A DNA stretch of 33,816 nucleotides from Treponema sp. GTDB lineage: Bacteria > Spirochaetota > Spirochaetia > Treponematales > Breznakiellaceae. The position numbers were made by a program, and so were the translations under genes. The DNA lies in the NCBI GenBank assembly GCA_031280125.1, contig JAITHE010000094.1, forward strand, positions 1-33,816. Reading direction: 5' to 3'. The notes under the pieces were generated by a model. That model was not told the DNA's origin, made no database searches, and saw only the letters and a program-made list of their open reading frames with translations. This document shows, one piece after another, positions 24,049 through 33,020 of this stretch (position 1 is its first letter; each line of letters begins with the position of its first letter).

Positions 24049-24078
24049 ATTATAATGGCCGTACAGGGTATTGCACAA
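24049..24078 (-). promoter_or_regulatory. Promoter of the YheO-type regulator
   Basis: On the minus strand TTGTGC (24073-24078), an 18-base spacer and TATAAT (24049-24054). The start point would fall at or within a base or two of the ATG at 24042. Confidence 0.5.
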
Positions 24079-24100
24079 GGAGCCGTGCCGCACGGACCGG

Positions 24101-25093
24101 CTAGGCCGATTCCCGAATAACCAGGCGGGGTTCAATCAGGTGCTTAACCGGAGCCGTTTTATTCTGCATAATCCGGTCCAAAAGAATTTCCGCCGCTATT
24201 CGGCCCATGTCGCAGACCGATTGGGAAACGGTGGTCAGGGGAATCCGGCACATGGCGGAAATCCGTATATCGTCAAATCCCGCCACAGCAACCTGGCTGG
24301 GAATGGCAATGCCCAGTTCCAGTAGTTTGGCAATAACGCCCACAGCCACATAGTCGTTGGCGACGAACATACAGGTTTTCTTTTCTGCCAGATGATAGGT
24401 TTCCGCAATAAACTGGGCAATGCGGTACCCATCCTGGTAGGTCTTGGCGCTGGAAGACAAGATGGGTTTAACCGCCTTTATGTTAATATGATCTTCAAAT
24501 CCTGCGATCCGGTCCAGTACGGTTTGATGATCCGCCACCGGCAGAATAACCATCTGTTCAAAAGCAAGTTTTTTAACATACTCTGCCATAAGGGCGCCGC
24601 CCTGGTAATTGTCACAGCTGACACAGGAAATGTCCGGATCACCGGTACGGCAGTTCAGCAGCACAAAGGGAATCTTTGACCGTTTAAGCAAATCTACCGC
24701 TTCACAATCCGGCGAACTGGGGGCCAGCAGGACTCCCGCGGCACGGTTGATGATCATGGAACGGATACCCTGTAATTCCCTTTCGGGATCCCAAAGAGAA
24801 CTCATCACCTGCAAAGTATATTTTCTTGCTGTGATAATACCATCAATGCCATCAGCCAGATCAATATAAAAATTGTTGGGAAATTCATCCACCACAAAGC
24901 CGATGTTTTTTGTGGGCAGGCCCGCCAGGGCCTGGGCAAATACATTGGGTATATACGAATATTTTTGGATAACGGAAAGTATCTGTTCCCGGGTCTGCTC
25001 TTTAACAAGATTGGGCCTGGAAAGAACCCTGGATACCGTAGCCTTGGATACCCCCGCCTCTTTTGCTATATCGTCTATGGTGATGTGTTTCAT
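24101..25093 (-). CDS. LacI-family sugar-responsive repressor
   Basis: This 330-residue repressor has the LacI DNA-binding head (ITIDDIAKEAGVSKATVSRVLSRPNLV, 4-30), a hinge helix (about 50-60, NVFAQALAG) and a periplasmic-binding-protein-like core that senses a sugar (NIGFVVDEFPNNFY, then VAVAGFDDIRIS). It is divergent from the orphan binding protein at 25239, and shared motifs in the gap suggest it controls both. It may also act on the 30-bp palindrome before the homologous transporter operon at 16458; that link is inference. Its last codons lie 58 bases before the YheO-type gene. Confidence 0.92.
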   Translation of the reverse strand: MKHITIDDIAKEAGVSKATVSRVLSRPNLVKEQTREQILSVIQKYSYIPNVFAQALAGLPTKNIGFVVDEFPNNFYIDLADGIDGIITARKYTLQVMSSLWDPERELQGIRSMIINRAAGVLLAPSSPDCEAVDLLKRSKIPFVLLNCRTGDPDISCVSCDNYQGGALMAEYVKKLAFEQMVILPVADHQTVLDRIAGFEDHINIKAVKPILSSSAKTYQDGYRIAQFIAETYHLAEKKTCMFVANDYVAVGVIAKLLELGIAIPSQVAVAGFDDIRISAMCRIPLTTVSQSVCDMGRIAAEILLDRIMQNKTAPVKHLIEPRLVIRESA

Positions 25094-25101
25094 TTGCCTA
25101 A

Positions 25102-25131
25102 AGTATACTCCAATCTTAAAAAAATACGCAA
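25102..25131 (-). promoter_or_regulatory. Promoter of the LacI-family gene
   Basis: On the minus strand TTGCGT (25126-25131), an 18-base spacer and TATACT (25102-25107). The -35 overlaps a CGCAAAACC motif (25127). Confidence 0.5.
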
Positions 25132-25136
25132 AACCC

Positions 25137-25165
25137 TTGATTCCGCCCGGTACAGAAACTATATT
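25137..25165 (+). promoter_or_regulatory. Promoter of the orphan binding-protein gene
   Basis: TTGATT (25137-25142), a 17-base spacer and TATATT (25160-25165). Transcription would begin near 25172, before the 25184 repeat. Confidence 0.6.
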
Positions 25166-25183
25166 TTTTAATTATGGAAGGAT

Positions 25184-25203
25184 CGCAAAACCGGGATTTT
25201 GCG
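25184..25203. promoter_or_regulatory. Probable LacI-family operator
   Basis: CGCAAAA, six bases CCGGGA, TTTTGCG: an imperfect palindrome with a central CCGG. CGCAAAACC also occurs at 25127-25135, on the other side of the promoter. Confidence 0.5.
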
Positions 25204-25238
25204 GCCCCGTTTTATGTAAAAACAGCAAGGAGAAAAAA

Positions 25239-26177
25239 ATGAAAAAAATTGTTTTGTTTGCTGCGGCATGTTTTGTCCTGTCCGGATCTGTTTTCTGCCA
25301 GATAAAAAGCACGCTGCGGCCCGGGGAAAATGTTAAAGCCATTTTCATCGCCATGGATGACGCCGACATACATTGGCAGACCCTGATGAGGGGCGCACAG
25401 CAGGAAGCTGCCCGGTCCAAGATTGAATTTACCAACAACGCCCCCACAAGCAAAACCGATCCGGCCCAGCAGATCACCCTGGTAGAAAATGCCATTACCG
25501 CCAAGTATGACATTATCATGCTGGCCCCCCAGAATGCCGACCGGCTTGTTCCGGTGGTAAACAAAGCCAAAGCGGCGGGTATCAAAATGATCATCCTGGA
25601 TTCCCCTATTGGCAATGGCGCCAACTTTGATACTTTTGTCGGTACCGACAATGCTGCCGCCGCCCGCACGGCTGCCGATACCCTGGCAAAAGCCATAGGC
25701 GGAAAGGGCAAGATCGCCGTGATCAACTCCCGATCCGGCGTTCCTGCCGCCGTAACCCGGGAACAGGAATTCAAAGACCGCATCACAAAAAACTACCCCA
25801 ACATTACCATTGTGGGCAGCCAGTATTCAGACGGGGACAAGACCAAGGCCCAAAGCATCGCCGGTTCCTTTATCCAGGCCAACTCCGATCTGGCCGGTAT
25901 TTACGCCTGTAACGACGCCGCCACCATTGGCGCCGCCAATGCGGTAAAGCAGGCCGGAAAGGCCGGGAAAATTATCGTGGTGGGCTGGGAGAAAAACAAG
26001 GAACTGGAAAACCTTGTCAAGGACGGTACTATCCATTCCGTTATGGTGCAGAATTCCTCCGTTATGGGAGCCAGGGCTATCCAGGCGGGCATAAACCTGA
26101 TCCAGGGAAAACCGGTGGGCAAATCCGTTGATTCGGGAATAACAGTGGGGAACAAGGCCAACATCGGAAAACTGTAG
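25239..26177 (+). CDS. Sugar-binding protein (RbsB type), orphan paralogue
   Basis: This 312-residue periplasmic binding protein is closely related to the one at 19098. Shared segments include KAIFIAMD, VVNKAKAAGIK, QYSDGD and GIYACN, and both end in GNKANIGKL/GTKANIDKL. It has a signal peptide (about 1-21, ending SVFCQ; that cysteine may be a weak lipobox). AAGGAG (25227-25232) lies 6 bases before the ATG. It has no ATPase or permease of its own, so it probably feeds the transporter at 16458-19038 or acts as a chemotaxis receptor. The LacI-family repressor lies divergently. Confidence 0.92.
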   Translation: MKKIVLFAAACFVLSGSVFCQIKSTLRPGENVKAIFIAMDDADIHWQTLMRGAQQEAARSKIEFTNNAPTSKTDPAQQITLVENAITAKYDIIMLAPQNADRLVPVVNKAKAAGIKMIILDSPIGNGANFDTFVGTDNAAAARTAADTLAKAIGGKGKIAVINSRSGVPAAVTREQEFKDRITKNYPNITIVGSQYSDGDKTKAQSIAGSFIQANSDLAGIYACNDAATIGAANAVKQAGKAGKIIVVGWEKNKELENLVKDGTIHSVMVQNSSVMGARAIQAGINLIQGKPVGKSVDSGITVGNKANIGKL

Positions 26178-26198
26178 CAGCGGGTATAATTCCGGCGG

Positions 26199-26229
26199 AT
26201 GATCCCGCTGCAATCCGCGGCGGGATCAT
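26199..26229. terminator. Hairpin after the orphan binding-protein gene
   Basis: A 10-bp perfect stem, ATGATCCCGC (26199-26208) with GCGGGATCAT (26220-26229), 21 bases after the stop. Confidence 0.7.
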
Positions 26230-26266
26230 TCTTGAAGAATTTAACCCCTCCCGGTACACTGGGATT

Positions 26267-27619
26267 ATGGATTTCTGTTCTACGGTTTATACCAATTCCC
26301 CGGAGGGAACACCCCGGCTGCAAAATCCGGAGGACCGGGTTTTGGTCCCCTTTAAAGAAGCGGTTCTTCGCTGCCTGCCGAAAGAGGGAGGCCTCTATGT
26401 TCCTGAATCGCCGGTGGATTTAAGGCCCTTTTTTCTCCACATGGGGGAGGAAACCAGCTACCCCGAACTGGCGGCGGCGGTAACAAGCCAGCTTTTTGGG
26501 GGTGATTTAAATCCCCTTTCGGCTTCCCGGATCGCGGAAAGCGCCTTTACCTTTGAACCGGAACTGGTACAACTGGACGAAACTTTTTCGGTGCTGAAAC
26601 TTTACAAAGGTCCTACGGGGGTTTTTAAGGATTTCGGCATTACCTTTTTGGCTGCCCTGCTGGAAGAACTTCTCCAGGGAGAACAGGCCATGGTTATTTC
26701 CGCCGCCAGGGGGAATACCGGGGCAAGCATTGCCGGGGCCTTTAAGGGGCGGCGGGGTATTATCACTACCTTGCTTTATCCGGATGAACCCATAGAGGGC
26801 CTGGAAAGTTCTTCCTATGTACCCCGGGGGGGAAACTTGATTCCCATCAGGGTTAAGGGAAACCTGGACGACTGCCAGCGGCTTATAGGAGAAGTGATCC
26901 GGGACCGGTCCTTTGCGGAACGCTACAGGGTAAGCAGCGCCAACGCCATTAATCCGGGCCGCCTCCTGCCCCAGTCATTTTATTTTCTGTACAGTTTTAT
27001 TAAGCTAAAAAAGCGTATTTCCGGGGAGTTGATCTTCAGTATCCCATCGGGTAATTTTGGCAACCTTATCGCGGCCCTCTATGCATGGGAATTCGGCATG
27101 CCCGTAAATGGGTACATTGCGGCGATGAACCTGAACAACCCCTTTGGCGAATTTATTTCAGGCCGCCTGGTTCCCAGCCGCCTGGAAAAACCAGTCATCC
27201 CAACACTTTCCCCCGCCCTTGACGTAAGCCGCCCGTCCAACCATGAACGGCTTGTAGCGTTCTACCAAAGCGCACCGGCGGTTATGCGGAACATGGTGTT
27301 TCCTGAAAGCATTGATGATGCCGCCATGCTCCAGGCCATGGAACGGGCCTGGAAAAAATACCGTATCCACCTTGATCCCCAGGGAGCGGTTGCCTTTGCA
27401 GCGGCGGAACGGCTGGCGGCCAGCCGTGATTTTAACGGCCACATTGTTGTCCTTGCCACGGGGCATCCGGCAAAATATGCGGACACTGTTTTCAGGGCTT
27501 CCGGAAAACGGCTTGTGCTGCCGGAAAAACTTGCTTCCCTTGCCAGCCCGGCAGAACCGGTGGCGGAAATAGAGCCGGACCTTGAAGGACTTGAAAACGC
27601 CATCGCCGGCTGTTTCTAG
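26267..27619 (+). CDS. thrC: Threonine synthase
   Basis: This PLP enzyme converts O-phosphohomoserine to threonine. The 450 residues carry the family N-terminus (PFKEAVLRCLPKEGGLYVPE), the PLP lysine K121 in GPTGVFKDFG, the SAARGNTGASIAGAF phosphate-binding loop and IPSGNFGNLIAALYA. These match the long, fungal/bacterial-type ThrC rather than the short form. The ATG at 26267 has no clear ribosome-binding site, so the start is less sure. It stands alone: the gap to the mechanosensitive channel is 59 bases, and no thrA or thrB is seen. Confidence 0.92.
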   Translation: MDFCSTVYTNSPEGTPRLQNPEDRVLVPFKEAVLRCLPKEGGLYVPESPVDLRPFFLHMGEETSYPELAAAVTSQLFGGDLNPLSASRIAESAFTFEPELVQLDETFSVLKLYKGPTGVFKDFGITFLAALLEELLQGEQAMVISAARGNTGASIAGAFKGRRGIITTLLYPDEPIEGLESSSYVPRGGNLIPIRVKGNLDDCQRLIGEVIRDRSFAERYRVSSANAINPGRLLPQSFYFLYSFIKLKKRISGELIFSIPSGNFGNLIAALYAWEFGMPVNGYIAAMNLNNPFGEFISGRLVPSRLEKPVIPTLSPALDVSRPSNHERLVAFYQSAPAVMRNMVFPESIDDAAMLQAMERAWKKYRIHLDPQGAVAFAAAERLAASRDFNGHIVVLATGHPAKYADTVFRASGKRLVLPEKLASLASPAEPVAEIEPDLEGLENAIAGCF

Positions 27620-27678
27620 CAGCCTGGCCGGGACGTAGGACGCTGTTATAAACAGGCCGCGGGGCGTATTATAACGTT

Positions 27679-28914
27679 ATGAAATACTGGAACAATCTTG
27701 CGGCCTTGATTTCCGGAGACGCGGCCATATTCAGCCTAACCCTGCGGTTTGGGATTGCCGCAGTTTTTACCGTTCTCCAATGCATCCTTATCTGGCTTAC
27801 GGTGGTTTTTTTCCGCTGGACCCGCCTGAAACTTACGTTTCTGGTAAATAAATACATCCCTTCATTGACCATAAAAAAATTCCGTATCCTGGAAAGTACC
27901 CAAATTCTGGGGGTTCTGTACCTTGTTCTCAAGGGTTTCACGTATGCCATAATCCTGCTACAGCTTTTTTTAATTATTCCCCTGATATTCAGTCTTTTTG
28001 AACCCACCCAGGATTTGGCGGTAAGTCTTTTGGGGCATATTCTTAACCCCCTCAAACAGGCGTTTACCGGCATGGTAAATTATATTCCCAACATGATTAC
28101 CATTGCCGTGTTTGTTCTTATCACAAGGTACACAATCCGATCCCTTAAATTTTTTGCCGTCCGGATTGAAAAAGAAAAATTGATTATCCCCGGCTTTTAC
28201 CCTGACTGGGCCCAGCCTACGTTTAACATACTTCGTTTTTTAATTTACGCCTTTACCGTGGCGGTAATATATCCATACCTCCCTGGAGCGGATTCAAGGA
28301 TCTTCCAGGGGGTTTCGGTATTTGTGGGCATCATTATTTCATTTGGATCCGGATCGGCCATAAGTAATCTGGTGGCAGGGATGGTGCTTACCTACATGCG
28401 GCCCTTCAAGCCCGGCGATCGGATTCAAATTCAGAATGTAACAGGTTTTGTGGTGGAAAAATCGCCGGTTATTGTCAGGTTGCGGACACACAAAAACGAA
28501 TATGTTACCTTTCCCAACAGCATGGTACTGACTTCGAGCATTATCAATTACCATACTTCCACTGCCGAAGATGACGGGCTGATCCTTAACGCTGAAATAA
28601 CCTTTGGTTACGCTACCCCATGGGAGAAGGTACACGAAATTCTTACCTCGGCGGCGCTTAAAACAAAACATATTCTGGCAAAACCATGCCCATTTGTGCT
28701 ACAAACCTCATTGGATGATTTTTACGCCCACTACCAGATAAACGCCTATACAAAAAATGTCGGCCATGTTCCGTCGATTTATTCGGAACTGTTCGCCAAT
28801 ATCCAGAATGGGTTTCGGGAAGCAGGGCTTGATCTTACCGCCTCCCACTTCAGGATCAATCTGGTAGAAGGACGATCCACAGTACCGCCGGATAAAAAGA
28901 AGCCCGTGCCATGA
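27679..28914 (+). CDS. MscS-family mechanosensitive channel
   Basis: This is a membrane tension-gated channel that vents solutes on hypo-osmotic shock. The 411 residues begin with about four hydrophobic helices (about 20-250), followed by the pore helix region (GVSVFVGIIISFGSGSAISNLVAG) and the MscS beta domain: MRPFKPGDRIQIQNVTGFVVEKS and HKNEYVTFPNSMVLTSSI, which are strong family landmarks. A cytoplasmic alpha/beta domain completes it. Its stop overlaps the ATG of the DNA methylase remnant (ATGA). The N-terminal extension is longer than in E. coli MscS. Confidence 0.93.
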   Translation: MKYWNNLAALISGDAAIFSLTLRFGIAAVFTVLQCILIWLTVVFFRWTRLKLTFLVNKYIPSLTIKKFRILESTQILGVLYLVLKGFTYAIILLQLFLIIPLIFSLFEPTQDLAVSLLGHILNPLKQAFTGMVNYIPNMITIAVFVLITRYTIRSLKFFAVRIEKEKLIIPGFYPDWAQPTFNILRFLIYAFTVAVIYPYLPGADSRIFQGVSVFVGIIISFGSGSAISNLVAGMVLTYMRPFKPGDRIQIQNVTGFVVEKSPVIVRLRTHKNEYVTFPNSMVLTSSIINYHTSTAEDDGLILNAEITFGYATPWEKVHEILTSAALKTKHILAKPCPFVLQTSLDDFYAHYQINAYTKNVGHVPSIYSELFANIQNGFREAGLDLTASHFRINLVEGRSTVPPDKKKPVP

Positions 28915-29137
28915 TAAATAATCCGCCCATCAAGCCCTGCCTAAAATGGGCAGGAGGAAAAAGGCGGCTTCTGGACCACGTCGAAGGCTATACCTATTAT
29001 GAACCCTTTGCCGGATCGGGGGCACTTTTCTTTGAATTGCAGTCCAAAAAGGCCGTTATCAATGACCGCAATTCTCAGCTGCCGATTCTTCCGGCAGAAA
29101 CGGCGCAAAAGAAGTATTAATCAGAAATTACGGATAA
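28911..29137 (+). pseudogene. DNA adenine methylase (Dam/D12 class) with internal deletion
   Basis: The first about 60 codons encode a normal D12-class N-terminus: KPCLKWAGGKRRLLD (AdoMet loop), YYEPFAGSGALFFEL and AVINDRNSQL. The reading frame then runs out at 29120. In another frame, 29090-29137 encodes GRNGAKEVLIRNYG and a stop, which is the usual C-terminus of the same enzyme. The middle, about 200 residues including the catalytic DPPY region, is gone and the join is frameshifted. It is therefore an internally deleted remnant. It starts in an ATGA overlap with the MscS gene. 29138-29228 holds nothing else recognisable. Confidence 0.85.
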
Positions 29138-29228
29138 AGAAGGAACGCCGGGACCGGGATATTTCACCCGCGGCGGGAATTAATCAACCCGCCGGACCGG
29201 TAATGTGCTGAACTGGCAGCAGCGCTGT

Positions 29229-32200
29229 TTAGGGTTCCGTACCTGTTTTTGAAACGCCCAGAGCTTCTATAAGCGCCGTTAACTGGTAACCCGACTTTGA
29301 TCCAGCTTTTTTAAATTCTTTCACTGTTTTCTGTACCAGGGTAAAATCGCCGTATTCCATGGCCGCAAAAACCGGCGCATAGCGAAGAATCCGGCCAAAG
29401 GCCTCTTTGTTAAACCAGGTAATATCGTCAAAAACATTGATCCCCAAAATACGGCGGAAGTCATCATCTCCATAGTTGTTCAGGACCACAGCCTGAGCCA
29501 GCGCCCGGGGAGATTTTTTCGCCGCCGGTTTTTTCGTTCCCGGGATTTTTGCTTTTGCAGTTTTTAGGTATGACGGTACAGATTCCACGCAGCCAGAACC
29601 AGTCCGGGCCAATACAGCCTTCATGATCTCTACCCCATGCCAGGCAGCTTCCGTATCCGCTCCCAGACGGGCCAGAATTTCCCGAAGCTTTCGGTCGAGC
29701 TGCCAGTGGCCCGCCAGAGAAAGAGCCTCCGCGCCGGTTCCTCCACAGACCGATCTGAGCAGGGCCAGGGATGCGTAGGCATAGGCAAAACTTGCCAGGC
29801 GGCTTTCTGTAAGAGAAGGAGCATCGCCGTCTGCGCCAGTTTCAAAGGCCGCAGGGACAGCTATCATCCGCTCCAAATACACGGCAAAGGCGTCCCAGGC
29901 TTCTTCCGCCGGGGGAAGCGGGACGGCCTCCGGCACAGTTGGCAGTATGGCGGCAGTTCCAGCGGAACTTACCGCATTTGCACCTCCAGCCGCGGCGGTA
30001 TCCTCCTCAGCCTGTAACCGGATCCAGGGTTCGTAGACCCCGCCACCGTCCAAAAATGTACGGGCAGTTTCTACAAAGGAGATCAGGAGGGGTTTTAACA
30101 CGTCCGGTTCTATACCGGGCTTAAAGAGTTCACCATAGCGGTAATAGAGATCACCCAGAACAATGTCCATTTTGGCGGCGTTGATATCCGGCACACCCCG
30201 TCCGCCCAGCTCATGATTCAGCCGGGCCCAGGAACCCCGCTCATCGTCCAGCACCCCGCGGATGTCCAGGAAGATCTGGGCCTCGTAACCGTCCAGGGCC
30301 GCAAAGAGTCCCCGTTCAGCAAGATCTTTGGAAGAACGGATAAACCAGAGACCGCTCCGCTGTTCCTGGAAAATCACAAAACGGTTTTCCTCCCCTCGAA
30401 GATTCAAGGCAGAACAAAGACTGCCCCGGCGGCGGCTTCCGTCTTTTTGGGGGGTCGCCACGGCCCCTTCTTTGATCCAGCCGGAACTCTGGCAGTAACT
30501 GTTGTTGTAGAGTACCAGGGCATATTCGCTTCCCGCCCGGTTGGAATAGGCAAAAACATTTTCGTTTACCGCCCCATTACCCCCGTTGATGTAAAAATCG
30601 TAGAGGCAAAAATCAGCGCTGCCGGAAAAAAGGTAACGCCTCTTCATGAGGGGGAAAATTTCCCGCTCGTGGCGGTCCACCAGGCCGCCGTCGGGCGCTT
30701 CGTCCCGGTAAGCCCGGCGGTATTCCATGCCGTATTTTTCTTCAAAGCCTTCGATCTGGCCATGACCGAACATGGGAAGCCCCGGCATGGTTACAAGGAG
30801 CGTACAGATCCCAAAGTACTTATCCCCCTTGCCAAACTGGGCCACGGCGGTTTCTTCGTCGGGGTTGTTCATAAAGTTAACAAACCGTTTGAGGATCTCC
30901 GGATCAAACTCCAGGGTATTTTTTATGGTAGCCCGGTACTTGGCATTGTCTTCATTCTTGAGCATGTTCATAAAGGCCGAATTGTAGACCCGGTGCATCC
31001 CCAGGGTACGGACGAAGTAACCTTCCATCATCCAGAAAGCCTCCGCTAAAAGCAGGGTATGGGGCGCTTCGGCGGCGCAGCGATCTACCACTTCCCGCCA
31101 AAATTCATTGGGGATCCGGCGGTTGAATTCTTCGGTACTGATGGCGTGTTCCGCCCGGCTGGCGATGTCGCCACCCCGGCCCGGTTCGGGATACCAGAGC
31201 CGCTGGATGTGGCGTTTGGCCAATGTCATGGCGGCATCGAAGCGGACAATGGGGAACTGCTGGCAAACCCCAATGATTGTACGAATCACGGCCTCCCTGG
31301 CTTCGGGGTTGAGAAAATCGATCTGAGCGGTGTCGTTCCAGGGCATGGAAGTGCCGTCGTTGCCGTGATAGATAAAGCGGGTTTCCCCGGTACGGTTGTC
31401 GATGCGGCGAAACACCACCGCGGCGTCGCTGCGGGTAAAGTAATGTTCTTCGATCTGAACGGTGATGTCGTTCCGGCCCGAAAGGTTTCCGCAGTTAAAG
31501 TTATAGAGCGGAAAAGGCGAATAGGGGAGCTGTAAAAAACGATCCGGGTGTTCGATCATCCAGCGGCTGTCGATTCCTGTATGGTTGGGAACCATGTCAG
31601 AACCAAGCCGGATCCCCCGGCGGAAGGCCCGCTCCCGCAGGTTTGCCAGGGCCCCCCAGCCCCCCAGCTCACCGGCAATGTCGTAGTCGTAGAGGGAATA
31701 GGCGCTGGCCGCCGCCTCGGGGTTCCCCGTCCACTGCTTGATTGTTTTGCTGGCGGCGCTCCGTTCCCACAGGCCGATAAGCCAGAGGCCGGTAAAACCC
31801 CGGCGGGCCAGTTTATCCAGTTCTTCATCGGGGATCTGATCGAGCCGGGTGATCTCCCGGCCATACTTTTGGGAAAGCTGAAAAAGCCACACCAGGGTAC
31901 TCTTGGCAATAAGTACCGTCCGGGGCATCCACTCCTGATCAGGGCTGAACCGCTCATACTCGTTTTCCAAATAACCGTAGGTGTAGGCTTCGCTGGGACC
32001 GGGTCCAAAGAAACTGGGCTTGTCTTCTTCTTTGATAACGTCCAGGCCCATGAGAAGCCGGGCCATATATTTGCCCAAAAGGAGGCCCCAGTGCTTCCGC
32101 ATAAATTCCAGCTGCCCCCCCAGGGAATCCGGCGATGCCAGAGCCGGGGCCCGCAGGAGATCCCAGAGGCTTTGGCCGTCTGGACCAAAGGGGGGAAGCT

Positions 32201-32888
32201 CGGCAAAGAAGCTTTGCAGTTCCCGGATCGCCGCGGGGTACACTGTTTCCCGGGCCAGATCTTTGTCGTCGAATAAAAATAGAAAAGGCCGAAAGGCGGG
32301 GTTAAGATTGGCCAGGGCCAAAAGGAGCATTTCTTCCAGTGCCAGGGCCCGGCAGCTTTCTCCTCCTTCGCTGGAAGCGAGGTATGCCTCCACGGAAGTC
32401 CGCCCGGCGTAAACCGCCTGGGGGGGGAACTGGCTCCCAAAATTCTGAAAAAGGTCTCCGGTTCTGCCGGACCCAAGCCGTCCTTCCAGCCGGGCGGCGG
32501 CCAGTTCAAAGGCATCGCTCTGAACCTGCTCCCGGTAAAGGGATACCATGTAATGAAGGATTTCATCGATAAGCCCCATGGCGTTAAGCTGCCCCGCCTT
32601 GACGATCCTATCGGGTTTCTTTACCGGGTCCACTCCGGTGTTGAGCTTGGCTGTAAGGGCCCGGACCTGCCGCAGATCGGTGAGGATCACGTTCCCTGTA
32701 AGGGAAAAAAGGGCCTCTTCCAGACCGTGCTGTTCCCGCACTTCCCGGCGGATGTGAAATTCCCGTGCCGCGGAAGGTTGAGCAGTGAAAAACCCGGATT
32801 CATGAACAGTTTCGAAAATTTGACGGCCAGGCCGCAATTCGCCCTGGGGAGGTTCAAACCTGCTCAACCTGACCGTTATTCTTTTCAT
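29229..32888 (-). CDS. Very large GH13 alpha-amylase-family protein
   Basis: This 1219-residue protein acts on alpha-glucan or a related glucoside. No signal peptide is seen, so it is probably cytoplasmic. Residues 1-340 form an N-terminal region I do not recognise. The GH13 barrel follows (about 340-770) with DMVPNHTG (about 430), RFDAA with the nucleophile Asp (about 550), the acid/base Glu in LLLAEAFW (about 612) and NNPDEE (about 672), where the usual NHD histidine is replaced by Pro. A C-terminal region of some 400 residues carries low-complexity Ala stretches. A TATAAT lies 7 bases before the ATG and no ribosome-binding site is visible. Confidence 0.82.
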   Translation of the reverse strand: MKRITVRLSRFEPPQGELRPGRQIFETVHESGFFTAQPSAAREFHIRREVREQHGLEEALFSLTGNVILTDLRQVRALTAKLNTGVDPVKKPDRIVKAGQLNAMGLIDEILHYMVSLYREQVQSDAFELAAARLEGRLGSGRTGDLFQNFGSQFPPQAVYAGRTSVEAYLASSEGGESCRALALEEMLLLALANLNPAFRPFLFLFDDKDLARETVYPAAIRELQSFFAELPPFGPDGQSLWDLLRAPALASPDSLGGQLEFMRKHWGLLLGKYMARLLMGLDVIKEEDKPSFFGPGPSEAYTYGYLENEYERFSPDQEWMPRTVLIAKSTLVWLFQLSQKYGREITRLDQIPDEELDKLARRGFTGLWLIGLWERSAASKTIKQWTGNPEAAASAYSLYDYDIAGELGGWGALANLRERAFRRGIRLGSDMVPNHTGIDSRWMIEHPDRFLQLPYSPFPLYNFNCGNLSGRNDITVQIEEHYFTRSDAAVVFRRIDNRTGETRFIYHGNDGTSMPWNDTAQIDFLNPEAREAVIRTIIGVCQQFPIVRFDAAMTLAKRHIQRLWYPEPGRGGDIASRAEHAISTEEFNRRIPNEFWREVVDRCAAEAPHTLLLAEAFWMMEGYFVRTLGMHRVYNSAFMNMLKNEDNAKYRATIKNTLEFDPEILKRFVNFMNNPDEETAVAQFGKGDKYFGICTLLVTMPGLPMFGHGQIEGFEEKYGMEYRRAYRDEAPDGGLVDRHEREIFPLMKRRYLFSGSADFCLYDFYINGGNGAVNENVFAYSNRAGSEYALVLYNNSYCQSSGWIKEGAVATPQKDGSRRRGSLCSALNLRGEENRFVIFQEQRSGLWFIRSSKDLAERGLFAALDGYEAQIFLDIRGVLDDERGSWARLNHELGGRGVPDINAAKMDIVLGDLYYRYGELFKPGIEPDVLKPLLISFVETARTFLDGGGVYEPWIRLQAEEDTAAAGGANAVSSAGTAAILPTVPEAVPLPPAEEAWDAFAVYLERMIAVPAAFETGADGDAPSLTESRLASFAYAYASLALLRSVCGGTGAEALSLAGHWQLDRKLREILARLGADTEAAWHGVEIMKAVLARTGSGCVESVPSYLKTAKAKIPGTKKPAAKKSPRALAQAVVLNNYGDDDFRRILGINVFDDITWFNKEAFGRILRYAPVFAAMEYGDFTLVQKTVKEFKKAGSKSGYQLTALIEALGVSKTGTEP

Positions 32889-32895
32889 GAAATTT

Positions 32896-32920
32896 ATTAT
32901 ACCACAAAAAAAGCATTATA
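32896..32920 (-). promoter_or_regulatory. Two -10 boxes before the GH13 gene
   Basis: On the minus strand TATAAT occurs at 32896-32901 (7 bases before the ATG) and again at 32915-32920. No good -35 is seen. The remaining 32921-33115 stretch holds the hairpins listed next and no gene. Confidence 0.4.
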
Positions 32921-33020
32921 CATGAAAATTCCGTTAAATTATAATTTCTGGGGATCCCCATTTTCGCCGTTCCGCTCCGCAGGGATCACTGGACTGGTTC
33001 AGAACCAGAGGGTTCTAAAC

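Noticed and set aside
31548-32566. Long frames on both strands inside the GH13 gene
   Set aside because: They overlap the conserved catalytic region of that gene in other frames and show no family motifs of their own.
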